DNA from: MED-G78 sp964275345
Lineage (GTDB): Bacteria > Pseudomonadota > Gammaproteobacteria > Magnimaribacterales > D2472
NCBI GenBank assembly: GCA_964275345.1
Contig: CAXYBK010000002.1
Span: forward strand, 1-64,000
Length of the DNA: 64,000 nt
Direction: 5' to 3'
Positions 25,927 to 33,720 of this stretch are shown in pieces (position 1 is the first letter of the stretch; the number at the start of each line of letters is the position of its first letter). The position numbers were made by a program, and so were the translations under genes. Below the pieces are notes generated by a model that worked only from the letters and a program-made list of their open reading frames with translations, searched no databases and was not told the origin of the DNA.

Positions 25927-26209
25927 GGCAACATTTGACACCGTCATCCATGCACCAAATCGCCTGCAAATATGTGCTTTATTGGACACTACAAAAGAGT
26001 TAGAGTTTCAGGTTATTAAAGAACAACTCGATGTAAGTGATTCAGTACTTTCGAAACATTTAAAGGTATTGGAAGATGTAAATTACGTTCAATTAATTAA
26101 AAAGACAGAATTTACTCGCCAACGAACTTGGGTTTCATTAACGACTTTAGGAAGAACAGCTTTTAAGAATCACTTAAAAGAGCTCAAAAGTATTATTGGC
26201 ACAATATAA
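25919..26209 (+). CDS. Winged-helix transcriptional regulator (HTH_34/MarR-like)
   Basis: About 96 residues from ATG 25919. It reads FDTVIHAPNRLQICALLD, then the recognition region DVSDSVLSKHLKVLEDVNYVQLIKK and a wing TRQRTWVSLTTLGRTAFKNHLKEL, matching single-domain winged-helix repressors that sense an unknown signal. It overlaps the preceding membrane protein frame by 8 bp. The palindrome at 25378-25396 is a plausible target for autoregulation. G+C content resembles the rest of the island. Confidence 0.85.
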   Translation: MTKATFDTVIHAPNRLQICALLDTTKELEFQVIKEQLDVSDSVLSKHLKVLEDVNYVQLIKKTEFTRQRTWVSLTTLGRTAFKNHLKELKSIIGTI

Positions 26210-26213
26210 ATTG

Positions 26214-26603
26214 ATGGAAAAAACAAGAAATCCAAGATTCACCGGTGTTCTAATATTTGCTGGCCTGTGGAATTTATGTCTTGCAACATGGGCGCTTTTT
26301 TTCACAGATATTTTCATACAAGTACTTGCTCTTGAAGCCGGTCCAGCACTGCCTCCTCTGGGTTGGACGATCGTAGGTATAACTGGGATTATGTTTATTC
26401 TTTCTGGTCTAAATAATGCACGATTCAGATTCATAATTGCTATCGCAGTGCCAGGGAAAATCCTCGTCTTTCTAGGTTCAGCTAATGCCTTGCTGGCTGG
26501 ACAGGCTGGTGTGGAGATTATGTTTATTGGGTTTGCCGACCTACTGTTTACAATACCTTTTATTATGTATCTGCGTGCAACGAGACAATTTGGTTGGTTT
26601 TAA
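26214..26603 (+). CDS. Small four-TM membrane protein
   Basis: A 129-residue hydrophobic protein with about four membrane helices (GVLIFAGLWNLCLATWALFF, LGWTIVGITGIMFILSGL, then two more). I do not recognise a named family. The sampled 26461-26520 line is about 52% G+C, so it belongs to the transferred segment. The start ATG at 26214 is preferred over the TTG at 26196, which would overlap the regulator. It is the last clearly foreign-looking gene of module B. Confidence 0.7.
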   Translation: MEKTRNPRFTGVLIFAGLWNLCLATWALFFTDIFIQVLALEAGPALPPLGWTIVGITGIMFILSGLNNARFRFIIAIAVPGKILVFLGSANALLAGQAGVEIMFIGFADLLFTIPFIMYLRATRQFGWF

Positions 26604-26619
26604 TACAAAATATAAAACA

Positions 26620-26703
26620 ATGAAAAAATACTTTTCTAAAAAACAAATAATAATATCAATTATAGTTCTTCTTATATTTAACTTATTTATTATATTTTTA
26701 TAA
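26620..26703 (+). CDS. Possible 27-residue single-TM peptide
   Basis: ATG at 26620 opens a 27-residue peptide: KKYFSKKQ followed by a hydrophobic stretch (IIISIIVLLIFNLFIIFL) to TAA 26701-26703. It has the positive-then-hydrophobic layout of a real small membrane protein, and the aldo/keto reductase starts 2 bp later. The A+T-rich composition marks the change back from the foreign segment. No ribosome binding site is clear, so it may be chance. Confidence 0.35.
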   Translation: MKKYFSKKQIIISIIVLLIFNLFIIFL

Positions 26704-26705
26704 TT

Positions 26706-27680
26706 ATGAAACAAAGAAAATTTAAGCCTTTTGGAAATATAAGCTCACTCAGTTTAGGGGGAGGCGGAATAGGAAATGTTTGGGGTCAAACTACTAGATC
26801 TGAAAGAGTTTCTACTGTGAGTTTGGCGATTGAATCAGGAATCAACCATCTTGATATGGCTCCAATGTATGGCAAAGGAGAAGCAGAAAGAGTTGTTGGG
26901 GAAGTTTTTAAAGAGCTAGACCATTCAGCAATAAACCTGACAACTAAATGTAGACTTGGAACAGTTAAAGATTCTGAGGTTTATACCAGATTGAACAATT
27001 CTCTTTGCAGAAGTTTGGAGACGATGGGAGTAGAAAAAGTTAATTTATTTCTTCTTCACTCCCAACTTATTGAGGATGACTATCAACTACCTTTTTTTAA
27101 TGAACACAGAGCTACAAATGCCACAACTCTTTCGTGTTATTACAATGCAGTAATTCCGGCTTTTGAAATGTTAAAAAAAGAAGGCAAGATTGATCACTGG
27201 GGCATTGGATTAGGGCAAGAGGAAGCTCTTATAAAAGCTATACATCACGAATATCCTCCTGAAGCTATGCAGTGTGCTGTAAATATTTTAAATTCAATCG
27301 GCGCCATTGGATACATTAGTAAAAAATCTGATCCCAGTAGAGTTTTACTAGAATGTCAAAAAAAGGATATACCAATTTTAGCGATTAGAGCTGTTCAAGC
27401 AGGGGCGCTTACCTCTGGTATGGACAGAGAGCCACATCCTTCAGGAATGGATAAGGCCGATTTTATAGATTTTGAAAGAGCCTTACCTTTTAGAAAGCTT
27501 GCTAATGAGTGGGGCGAATCCCCGGCATCTTTAGCCCACAGATTTGCTCTTAGTGTCGATAAGATTAGTTCTGTAATTCTTGGAGTTAAAAATAGACAAG
27601 AATTACAAGAATGTATTAATGCAGAGAGTAAGGGCAAACTTAGCTCTCATGAGATGGAAACTTTACTAAATATTTTTTAG
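26706..27680 (+). CDS. Aldo/keto reductase
   Basis: A 324-residue NADPH-dependent reductase. N-terminal SLGGGGIGNVWGQT, then MAPMYGKGEAERVVGE with the catalytic Tyr (near residue 58), TTKCRLG with the Lys, LLHSQL with the His, and the C-terminal SVILGVKNRQELQECI with the cofactor motif. It reduces aldehydes or ketones, substrate unknown. Composition in sampled lines (35-43% G+C) is nearer to host than to the preceding genes, yet it lies inside attachment copy 3, so it is either captured host DNA or cargo from a similar donor. Confidence 0.9.
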   Translation: MKQRKFKPFGNISSLSLGGGGIGNVWGQTTRSERVSTVSLAIESGINHLDMAPMYGKGEAERVVGEVFKELDHSAINLTTKCRLGTVKDSEVYTRLNNSLCRSLETMGVEKVNLFLLHSQLIEDDYQLPFFNEHRATNATTLSCYYNAVIPAFEMLKKEGKIDHWGIGLGQEEALIKAIHHEYPPEAMQCAVNILNSIGAIGYISKKSDPSRVLLECQKKDIPILAIRAVQAGALTSGMDREPHPSGMDKADFIDFERALPFRKLANEWGESPASLAHRFALSVDKISSVILGVKNRQELQECINAESKGKLSSHEMETLLNIF

Positions 27681-27704
27681 ACTGAAATGGTTGGTAAATC
27701 AGCA

Positions 27705-27721
27705 ACTATTCAGTGGGAGTA
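27705..27721 (+). repeat. Attachment-site copy 3 (attR-like)
   Basis: ACTATTCAGTGGGAGTA matches the guaA 3' end at 16 of 17 positions (one G to C change). It lies in the gap after the aldo/keto reductase and marks the right limit of the island. Confidence 0.7.
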
Positions 27722-27736
27722 GTTTGTAAATCGTGG

Positions 27737-27742
27737 CATAAT
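27737..27742 (+). promoter_or_regulatory. -10-like box CATAAT before the SIS-domain gene
   Basis: CATAAT ends 7 bases before the ATG at 27750, close enough for a leaderless transcript. It lies just outside attachment copy 3, so the island boundary directly abuts this promoter. Confidence 0.35.
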
Positions 27743-27749
27743 TTATTCA

Positions 27750-28310
27750 ATGAATAATAATTTTTATAAGACCTATTACGATGAATATTTTCGATTAATT
27801 TATTCTGATAATCTTGATGAAACTTTTGATGATTTTAAAAAACTTGCCGAAAGTGTTAAGAGTAATAAACATAAACTAATCTTTGCTGGAAATGGTGCTA
27901 GCGCATCCATATCAGCTCATGCTGCTGTAGATTTTACAAAACAGGCGGAGGTAAGATCTATAACATTTAATGAGGCTAACATAATCACATGTTTCTCTAA
28001 TGATTATGGTTACGATAAATGGATCGCAACAGCTTTAGATTTTTATGCAAATGATGGTGATGTACTCGTATTAATAAGCGTTAGTGGAGAATCTCCAAGT
28101 GTAATTGAAGCGGCAAAAAGAGCTAAAGAAATTGGGCTTAAGGTTGTAACTTTTTCTGGAAGAAATGCTAATAATAGTTTAAGAGCTCTTGGTGATGTTA
28201 ATTTTTGGGTTGATAGTAATGCATATAACATTGTTGAATGTATTCATATGATGTGGATTACAACAGTCATCGACTCTGTCATTGGTAAATCTGAGTATGA
28301 AGTTTCATAG
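27750..28310 (+). CDS. SIS-domain sugar-phosphate isomerase (GmhA-like)
   Basis: A 186-residue SIS-domain protein. The sugar-phosphate-binding loop FAGNGASASISAHAAVDF lies near residues 46-63 and the second phosphate-contacting stretch LVLISVSGESPSVIEAAKRA near residues 107-126. The layout is that of D-sedoheptulose-7-phosphate isomerase (GmhA), which makes the heptose precursor for lipopolysaccharide, though related DiaA-like proteins share the fold. The catalytic Glu/His of GmhA are not confidently aligned here. First host gene after the island; a PAP2 phosphatase gene follows. Confidence 0.82.
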   Translation: MNNNFYKTYYDEYFRLIYSDNLDETFDDFKKLAESVKSNKHKLIFAGNGASASISAHAAVDFTKQAEVRSITFNEANIITCFSNDYGYDKWIATALDFYANDGDVLVLISVSGESPSVIEAAKRAKEIGLKVVTFSGRNANNSLRALGDVNFWVDSNAYNIVECIHMMWITTVIDSVIGKSEYEVS

Positions 28311-28348
28311 GCTGATACAGAAGCGATATATTAATTAGGAGCAATATT

Positions 28349-29207
28349 TTGTCCAAATGGAATGACTTATCATGGGTTGAAGGTATTCGCACTCCAGGAT
28401 TATCAATATTCTTTGAAAATATTTCTCTAGCAGGCTATCCAACTTTTTTAATTTTATTTATTTCTTTTGGCTATTTTTATTGGTCTCCATCAAGATTTTC
28501 TCGCAGTTGCCATGATGCTATTTATTTCAGGATTAATTAATGCTTTTTTAAAAGATTTTTTCCAAGACCCAAGACCTGCTATTGAATTAATGCTTGATCC
28601 AAAAGTGGGGACATCCTATGGCTGGCCTAGTGGTCATGCTCAAATAGCTGTTACTTTGTGGGGATTGATAGCATATGAATTAAAAGATAAATGGGTTTCT
28701 ATAGGTGCAATTACTGTAATTTTTTTAATAGCTTTTAGTAGAATGTACTTGGGAGTTCATGATCTAGGAGATGTTGTTTCTGGACTTCTTATTGGGGCGC
28801 TTATTCTTGCTATGTGGCATTTCGCAGTTATCTATAAAATATATGAGTCTTTAAGTAAGAATTCTTGGCTATTCCTAATTTTATTATTCCAAGTATTTTT
28901 TTATATTTTTTATCCAGTCCACGAAGGCCATGAAGCAAGCGTTTGGTTTTTAGGTGTTATGACAGGATGGTTTGTAGGTCATTCAGAGATAAATTTATCT
29001 TCAGGGGGTATAAAGAAGATATTCTTGTCATTGGCAAGTTTAGTAATTGTTTTTTTTGGGATGGTTTTCATTACTCAATTTGAGTCAAGCATCCAATCAG
29101 AAGGACTACTAAGAATAATATACAGCTATTCACTGGGTATATTTTTCTCTATTTTAGTTACATGGATTATTCCACGGTTTTGGAGATCTCTAAAACTAGC
29201 TTCTTAA
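28349..29207 (+). pseudogene. PAP2-family membrane phosphatase, frameshifted
   Basis: Two frames make one phosphatidic-acid-phosphatase-type membrane enzyme of about 285 residues. The TTG at 28349 is supported by AGGAG 7 bp upstream. Frame 1 supplies the N-terminus to GYFYW; the continuation in the next frame reads LHQDFLAVAMMLFISGLINAFLKD and holds all three catalytic motifs: KDFFQDPRP, PSGHA and SRMYLGVHDLGD. Removing one base at about 28484 (TGGTCTCC read as TGGCTCC) joins them. About seven membrane segments. Such enzymes dephosphorylate lipid phosphates such as undecaprenyl pyrophosphate. A recent insertion or a sequence error is likely, since the active site is perfect. Confidence 0.82.
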
Positions 29208-29222
29208 TAAAACATTCTTGCC

Positions 29223-30515
29223 TTATGGCAAAAATATGAATTTAGCTAAAAAAACAATAGTAAGAAACCAAGCGCCAGAAGAAACATTTCTTAAATCACC
29301 TGTAGATATCTTCATGACTACATAGGATATAAAACCTAGAGCAATTCCATTAGCGATAGAGAATGTTAGTGGAATCATAATGATGATTATTAGTGCAGGC
29401 AGAAGCTCAGTAAAGTTTGTCCAATCTAATTTTTCCATACCACTCAGCATTAATATAGCTACATAAATTAGGGCTCCAGCTGTAGCGTATGCTGGAACTA
29501 TGGCTGCTAATGGAGAAAAGAAAATTGCTACTAAAAAGAATACGCCTACAAAAACAGCTGTCAAACCAGTCCTTCCGCCAGCTTCAACTCCAGCAGAACT
29601 TTCTACATAACTAGTTACTGGCGCACAGCCTAAAAAAGAACCAATAACACTTGAGCTACTGTCAGCTTTAAGAGCTCTTTCTAGATTTACAACCTCTCCA
29701 GATTCATCAATCAATTTTGCTCTTGTTGCCACACCCATAAGCGTGCCCGCAGTATCAAATAAATTAACAAAAAGAAAAGACATAATGACACTTATCATTG
29801 CTAGATCTAAAGCACCCAAAATATCTAATTGCATAAATATTGGAGATATATCAGGAGGATAGGCTACGAAACCTTGAAACTGGACAAGGTTTAATACTAC
29901 GCCAAGAAGGGTTATTGAAAGAACTCCAATAATAATTGCTCCAGAGACATTTCTTACAGCTAAAATTGCAATTAAAAGAAATCCTAATCCAGATAACAAT
30001 GTTTCAATTTCAAGGAAATTCCCAAGACTTAAAAAAGTAGCATTATTTGAAACTATGATGCCACCACTTTTTAAGCCTATAAAGCCTATAAAAAGCCCAA
30101 CACCTGATCCCATAGCAATTCTAAGGTTGAGAGGAATACTATCTAACATCCACTTTCGTAATGGAGTAATGCTCATAATTACAAATAAAATACCTGCTAA
30201 AAATACTGCTCCTAGGGCAACTTCCCATGAATAACCCATTTCACCAACAACTGTATAGGTAAAAAATGCATTTAAACCCATTCCAGGCGCAAGTCCTACA
30301 GGCCAATTTGAGTAAATACCCATAGCAAAACATGCTATAGCAGCAGCAATGCAAGTCCCAACAAAACTTGCCCCTTGATCCATACCGCTTGAGGCCATCA
30401 TCTGTGGATTAACAAAAATGATATATGCCATTGTTATAAAGGTAGTAAATCCTGCTAAAAACTCTTGTTTTATAGAAGTATTATGAGATTCAAGATGAAA
30501 GATTTTTTCTAGCAT
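29223..30515 (-). CDS. NCS2-family nucleobase permease (AzgA/GhxP-like)
   Basis: A 430-residue inner-membrane permease with about 12 to 14 membrane segments. The N-terminus LEKIFHLESHNTSIKQEFLAGFTTFITMAYIIFVNP and GLAPGMGLNAFFTY are characteristic of the AzgA/GhxP branch that imports hypoxanthine, guanine or adenine with protons, as opposed to the UraA/XanQ branch. LFVNLFDTAGTLMGVA is another family landmark. The start at 30515 (MLEKIF) is the usual one; an in-frame ATG 3 codons earlier is possible. It converges with the PAP2 gene and diverges from the TonB-dependent receptor gene across about 160 bp. Confidence 0.9.
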   Translation of the reverse strand: MLEKIFHLESHNTSIKQEFLAGFTTFITMAYIIFVNPQMMASSGMDQGASFVGTCIAAAIACFAMGIYSNWPVGLAPGMGLNAFFTYTVVGEMGYSWEVALGAVFLAGILFVIMSITPLRKWMLDSIPLNLRIAMGSGVGLFIGFIGLKSGGIIVSNNATFLSLGNFLEIETLLSGLGFLLIAILAVRNVSGAIIIGVLSITLLGVVLNLVQFQGFVAYPPDISPIFMQLDILGALDLAMISVIMSFLFVNLFDTAGTLMGVATRAKLIDESGEVVNLERALKADSSSSVIGSFLGCAPVTSYVESSAGVEAGGRTGLTAVFVGVFFLVAIFFSPLAAIVPAYATAGALIYVAILMLSGMEKLDWTNFTELLPALIIIIMIPLTFSIANGIALGFISYVVMKISTGDLRNVSSGAWFLTIVFLAKFIFLP

Positions 30516-30533
30516 TAATTTCATGAATTATGA

Positions 30534-30547
30534 TGTAAATATTTACA
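30534..30547. promoter_or_regulatory. Candidate operator TGTAAATATTTACA
   Basis: A perfect 14-bp palindrome between the divergent permease and receptor genes. On the minus strand it lies directly upstream of the -10-like CATAAT (30532-30527) that precedes the permease start, a classical repressor position. No known consensus is claimed. Because it is A+T-rich in an A+T-rich genome, chance cannot be excluded. Confidence 0.4.
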
Positions 30548-30685
30548 ATACAATTTAAACTATAAATAGATCTACTACAAAATAATTTTTTACTTTTTTT
30601 GGCATATATATTGCATAGATATTATTAATATTAACTTTTAATCGCACTGTTAAATTTAACCTGAATAAGTGCATGAGGAACAACA

Positions 30686-33028
30686 ATGAAACCCTATCTT
30701 TTCTTTAATAAATTTTATATAACAGCATTTGCTCTTCTACTTAGTTTTAATCTAGTTGCGCAAGAAAACACTCTATTGATCGAAGAGGTTATCGTAACTG
30801 CAGAAAAGCGTAGTGAAAGCTTACAGGATATATCTCAAGCTATTACTGCTTTAAGTGGCTCTGATTTAGAAGAAAAAAATATCAATTCCTTTGTTGATCT
30901 GGGTTCAATCGTTCCTGGCGTAACAGTGGCTAAAAATGAAGGTTATAAAACAGTTATCTCGATTCGTGGCGTTGGTAACGAAACAAATCAAAATGCTATT
31001 GCTGCACCATCTGTAGCATTTCATATGGATGGTATTTTTATAGCATCGCCTTTCTCATTACAGACAGATTTTATTGATATAGATAGAATTGAAGTCCTTC
31101 GTGGCCCACAAGGCACACTTTTTGGGCAAAACTCAACTGGTGGAGCTGTTAATGTTATTAGCAAGAAACCATCAACAGATGAGTTTGCTGGTAAAGCTGA
31201 TTTAACTTTGGGAAATTATGGCCTCAAAAAATATCGCACAAGCTTAAATATGCCTATAAGCGATAAGGTCGCTACAAGATTTTCAGTTTCATCTACTGAA
31301 AGAAATGGTTTTAGCAATAACGTCTATACAGGACAAGATTTAGATGATGCTAATAATATTAGTGTTAGAAGTGATTGGCTTTTTGATTTAAACGATACGT
31401 CTAGCTTAAGAGTTTTTGGTCAATACTTTGATGTAGACAGAAACGGTTCAGCAATGCGAGGCATTGATGATCCAACAGTTGGCAAGAGAAATTTATCACA
31501 AGATACAATTTCAGAGCATAGCCTTAGATCCTATGTTGTAGCAGGTATTTATGAATCTGATTTAGGTTATGCAAACCTCAAAGCAATGGCAAGTATTCAA
31601 GAAGATGATATTTCAGTTGTTAGAGATAATGACAGACATAATTATGGTGACCTTGTTAAGGTCATTCCTGGGTTGGGTGCAGATGCAACTTACCAAAGGT
31701 CAGAATTTACTCCAGAAACCTCATTGGTTGAATCAAAAACATTTGAAATTAACCTAGTTTCTAACGAGCCTCTTTTTGGTTCTTTAGATTGGACTCTAGG
31801 TGCTTTTTATATGGAACATGATATCGAAAATCATATTCGAGGCTACAGAGATAATAATCTTGATGGCGAAATAATGTACGAATGCAGCAGCCCTCTAGCT
31901 AACCCTGCAAACTGTTACGAACACGATTATGGTATTCCTGGGCGTTTTGATGTTTTTGGAGCAGAATGGGATTTTGTTACCGATGCTTTTCCTAGTAGAG
32001 AGTCATATTCTGTCTATGCTCAAACAACTTATAGCTTTAGTGATGATGTTCGTTTAGTTTCTGGACTGCGTTATTCTGAGGATACTTTTGATACAGATGT
32101 TACCAACTTTTTTAACGTAGAAACTTTTCAAGCAGCTGGAACTGTAGACAAGGTTACAGGCAAAGTTCTTGGAGAAATTGATCTTGCAGATGACACTATG
32201 GCTTATGTTTCTTTCACTAGAGGATTTAAACCTGGCGGAAGTAATTTAACATTTGGATTTACTGAAGAAGAAGATGCTGCATCTGGAACGCCTTTAGCTC
32301 CTGCAATGGTATTTCCAACCTACGAAAGTGAAACTATTGAAGCTTTAGAGTTTGGATTAAAAACTGACTTGATGGATGGAAGGGCTAGAGCAAATATTGC
32401 CTTATTTACTTATGATTATAAAAATCTTCAATTTCAAGCAACAGATCCCGATCCTTATAGAGGTGGAGTAGCTAATATTCCAGAATCAGAAATGTCGGGA
32501 TTAGAGATTGAGTTTACAGCATTAATTTCAGATTCTTTGAGTATGGATATTAATCTAGCTTTTCTTAATTCAGAGGTCACATCTGACTATCAGGTTCTAG
32601 ATAACGTGGATGCATATCAATACTTTTTTGGACAAGAAGATTTACGTTACGGCCTTAGAGAAAATGTAAAAGGTAATGAACTAGCGAAAAGCCCAGATTT
32701 CACAGCTGATATCAACATGGTTTATGAAACAGAGTTGTCTTCAGGTAGATTACTAACTGCAATTCTTCAATATGTTCATAGAGGAGAATTCCAACAGCGG
32801 GTTTCTAATAATTCATTAGTTGATGCTATAGATGCATATGATCTTCTTAACGTAACAACAAGATTAGAATTTCTCAACGAGGATTGGGGTGTAGACTTTA
32901 AATTACTTAATCTGACTGATGAAGATGGAGTGAATTCAAGTATGACTGATGTATTCGGAGTTGCTGCTACTGGTTTAGAGCTAATACCTCCTCGTCAATT
33001 TATGGTTCGTTTAAGTAGAAATTTCTAA
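30686..33028 (+). CDS. TonB-dependent outer-membrane receptor
   Basis: A 780-residue receptor. A signal peptide ends near FNLVAQ (about residue 25), followed by the TonB box region IEEVIVTAEKR, the plug domain (PGVTVAKNEGYKTVISIRGVG, RIEVLRGPQGTLFGQNSTGGAVNVISKKP) and a beta barrel ending ELIPPRQFMVRLSRNF with the terminal Phe needed for membrane insertion. These proteins import scarce substrates across the outer membrane with TonB energy. Its neighbours are a purine permease (divergent) and a phosphoribosyltransferase (downstream), so a nucleobase or nucleoside substrate is a reasonable inference; the sequence alone does not reveal it. RBS-like GAGGAA precedes the ATG. Confidence 0.92.
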   Translation: MKPYLFFNKFYITAFALLLSFNLVAQENTLLIEEVIVTAEKRSESLQDISQAITALSGSDLEEKNINSFVDLGSIVPGVTVAKNEGYKTVISIRGVGNETNQNAIAAPSVAFHMDGIFIASPFSLQTDFIDIDRIEVLRGPQGTLFGQNSTGGAVNVISKKPSTDEFAGKADLTLGNYGLKKYRTSLNMPISDKVATRFSVSSTERNGFSNNVYTGQDLDDANNISVRSDWLFDLNDTSSLRVFGQYFDVDRNGSAMRGIDDPTVGKRNLSQDTISEHSLRSYVVAGIYESDLGYANLKAMASIQEDDISVVRDNDRHNYGDLVKVIPGLGADATYQRSEFTPETSLVESKTFEINLVSNEPLFGSLDWTLGAFYMEHDIENHIRGYRDNNLDGEIMYECSSPLANPANCYEHDYGIPGRFDVFGAEWDFVTDAFPSRESYSVYAQTTYSFSDDVRLVSGLRYSEDTFDTDVTNFFNVETFQAAGTVDKVTGKVLGEIDLADDTMAYVSFTRGFKPGGSNLTFGFTEEEDAASGTPLAPAMVFPTYESETIEALEFGLKTDLMDGRARANIALFTYDYKNLQFQATDPDPYRGGVANIPESEMSGLEIEFTALISDSLSMDINLAFLNSEVTSDYQVLDNVDAYQYFFGQEDLRYGLRENVKGNELAKSPDFTADINMVYETELSSGRLLTAILQYVHRGEFQQRVSNNSLVDAIDAYDLLNVTTRLEFLNEDWGVDFKLLNLTDEDGVNSSMTDVFGVAATGLELIPPRQFMVRLSRNF

Positions 33029-33057
33029 TAAGAATAACTTTTACCTCATACGAGTTA

Positions 33058-33093
33058 ATACGAGATTATGTTATTATCAACTTAATCTCGTAT
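33058..33093 (+). terminator. 11-bp inverted repeat before the phosphoribosyltransferase gene
   Basis: ATACGAGATTA (33058-33068) and TAATCTCGTAT (33083-33093) are perfect complements around a 14-base loop, followed by a short T-run. It could terminate the receptor transcript; the stem is A+T-rich and the loop large. An operator for the downstream gene is an alternative, since a half copy (ACGAG) also lies at 33050-33054. Confidence 0.45.
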
Positions 33094-33107
33094 ATTTTTA
33101 AAAACAC

Positions 33108-33677
33108 ATGGAAAAACAATTTATTCAAGCAAAAGAGCTTTTAAAAGACTCTTTTCAACTTGCCTGGAAAGTATACGAAAGTGGATATAGACCAAATTAC
33201 ATAATAGGAGTTTGGAGAGGTGGTGCACCTATTGGCATTGCTGTTCAAGAATTTCTAGATGTCTTAGGTGTTAAATCTGATCACATAGCAATAAGAACTT
33301 CATATTACAATAATATTGGAAAACGTAATGATGAGGTTCAGATTTATGGACTAAATTACGTAATTAGAAAACTCGAATCAGAAGATTCATTACTAATTGT
33401 TGATGACGTGCATGACACAGGAATATCAATCCAAAAAATAATTTCAGACATCAAGGCGGCGTGCAAGAAGAATACTCCTGAAATAAAAATTGCAACACCT
33501 TACTTTAAACCACTTAAAAATAAGACTGATAGAGAGCCTGATTACTACCTTCATGAAACTGATCAGTGGCTTGTTTTCCCTCATGAGCTGCAAGGTTTAA
33601 CTTTAGATGAGATTAAAGATAACAAACCCGAGCTTACTAGCTTGATTGATTCAATTACCCCTTTAATTGATAAATAA
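33108..33677 (+). CDS. Phosphoribosyltransferase (hypoxanthine/guanine type)
   Basis: A 189-residue type I phosphoribosyltransferase-fold enzyme. The PRPP-binding signature LLIVDDVHDTGIS is near residues 96-108, preceded by YIIGVWRGGAPIG (pyrophosphate loop) and followed by the C-terminal hood region with YYLHETDQWLVFPHE, which holds the aromatic and acidic residues of purine-specific members. It would attach ribose-5-phosphate to hypoxanthine, guanine or xanthine. Position downstream of a receptor and permease, and near guaBA, suits purine salvage. A TATATT box 11 bp before the ATG suggests its own promoter. Confidence 0.85.
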   Translation: MEKQFIQAKELLKDSFQLAWKVYESGYRPNYIIGVWRGGAPIGIAVQEFLDVLGVKSDHIAIRTSYYNNIGKRNDEVQIYGLNYVIRKLESEDSLLIVDDVHDTGISIQKIISDIKAACKKNTPEIKIATPYFKPLKNKTDREPDYYLHETDQWLVFPHELQGLTLDEIKDNKPELTSLIDSITPLIDK

Positions 33678-33720
33678 AGCATATTTTAAATATATAAAAA
33701 AGTTTTAAAGGAAAATTAAT

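Larger units (their letters stand above)
22572..27721. mobile_element. Two-module genomic island at the guaA 3' end, no recombinase
   Basis: Bounded by guaA-derived 17-18 bp repeats and split by a third copy at 24233-24250. Module A (22572-24250) holds a serine hydrolase whose sampled lines reach about 53% G+C, against about 35% in neighbouring host genes. Module B (24251-27721) holds five genes; its left part is 42-52% G+C in sampled lines, while the aldo/keto reductase at the right is closer to host composition. No integrase, excisionase or mobilisation gene is visible, so it is either decayed, mobilised in trans, or a chain of cargo modules left by successive integrations. That the repeats are att sites is inference from position, repeat structure and composition. 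Confidence 0.65.

Noticed and set aside
22572..27721. Integrase, transposase or mobilisation gene inside the island
   Set aside because: Searched visually for RxxR-Y recombinase motifs and DDE residues in all island frames; none seen.
29218..29231. TTGCC-TTAT-GGCAA hairpin between the PAP2 and permease genes
   Set aside because: Stem only 5 bp, no T-tract in either direction, and one arm lies inside the permease stop region; not a credible terminator.
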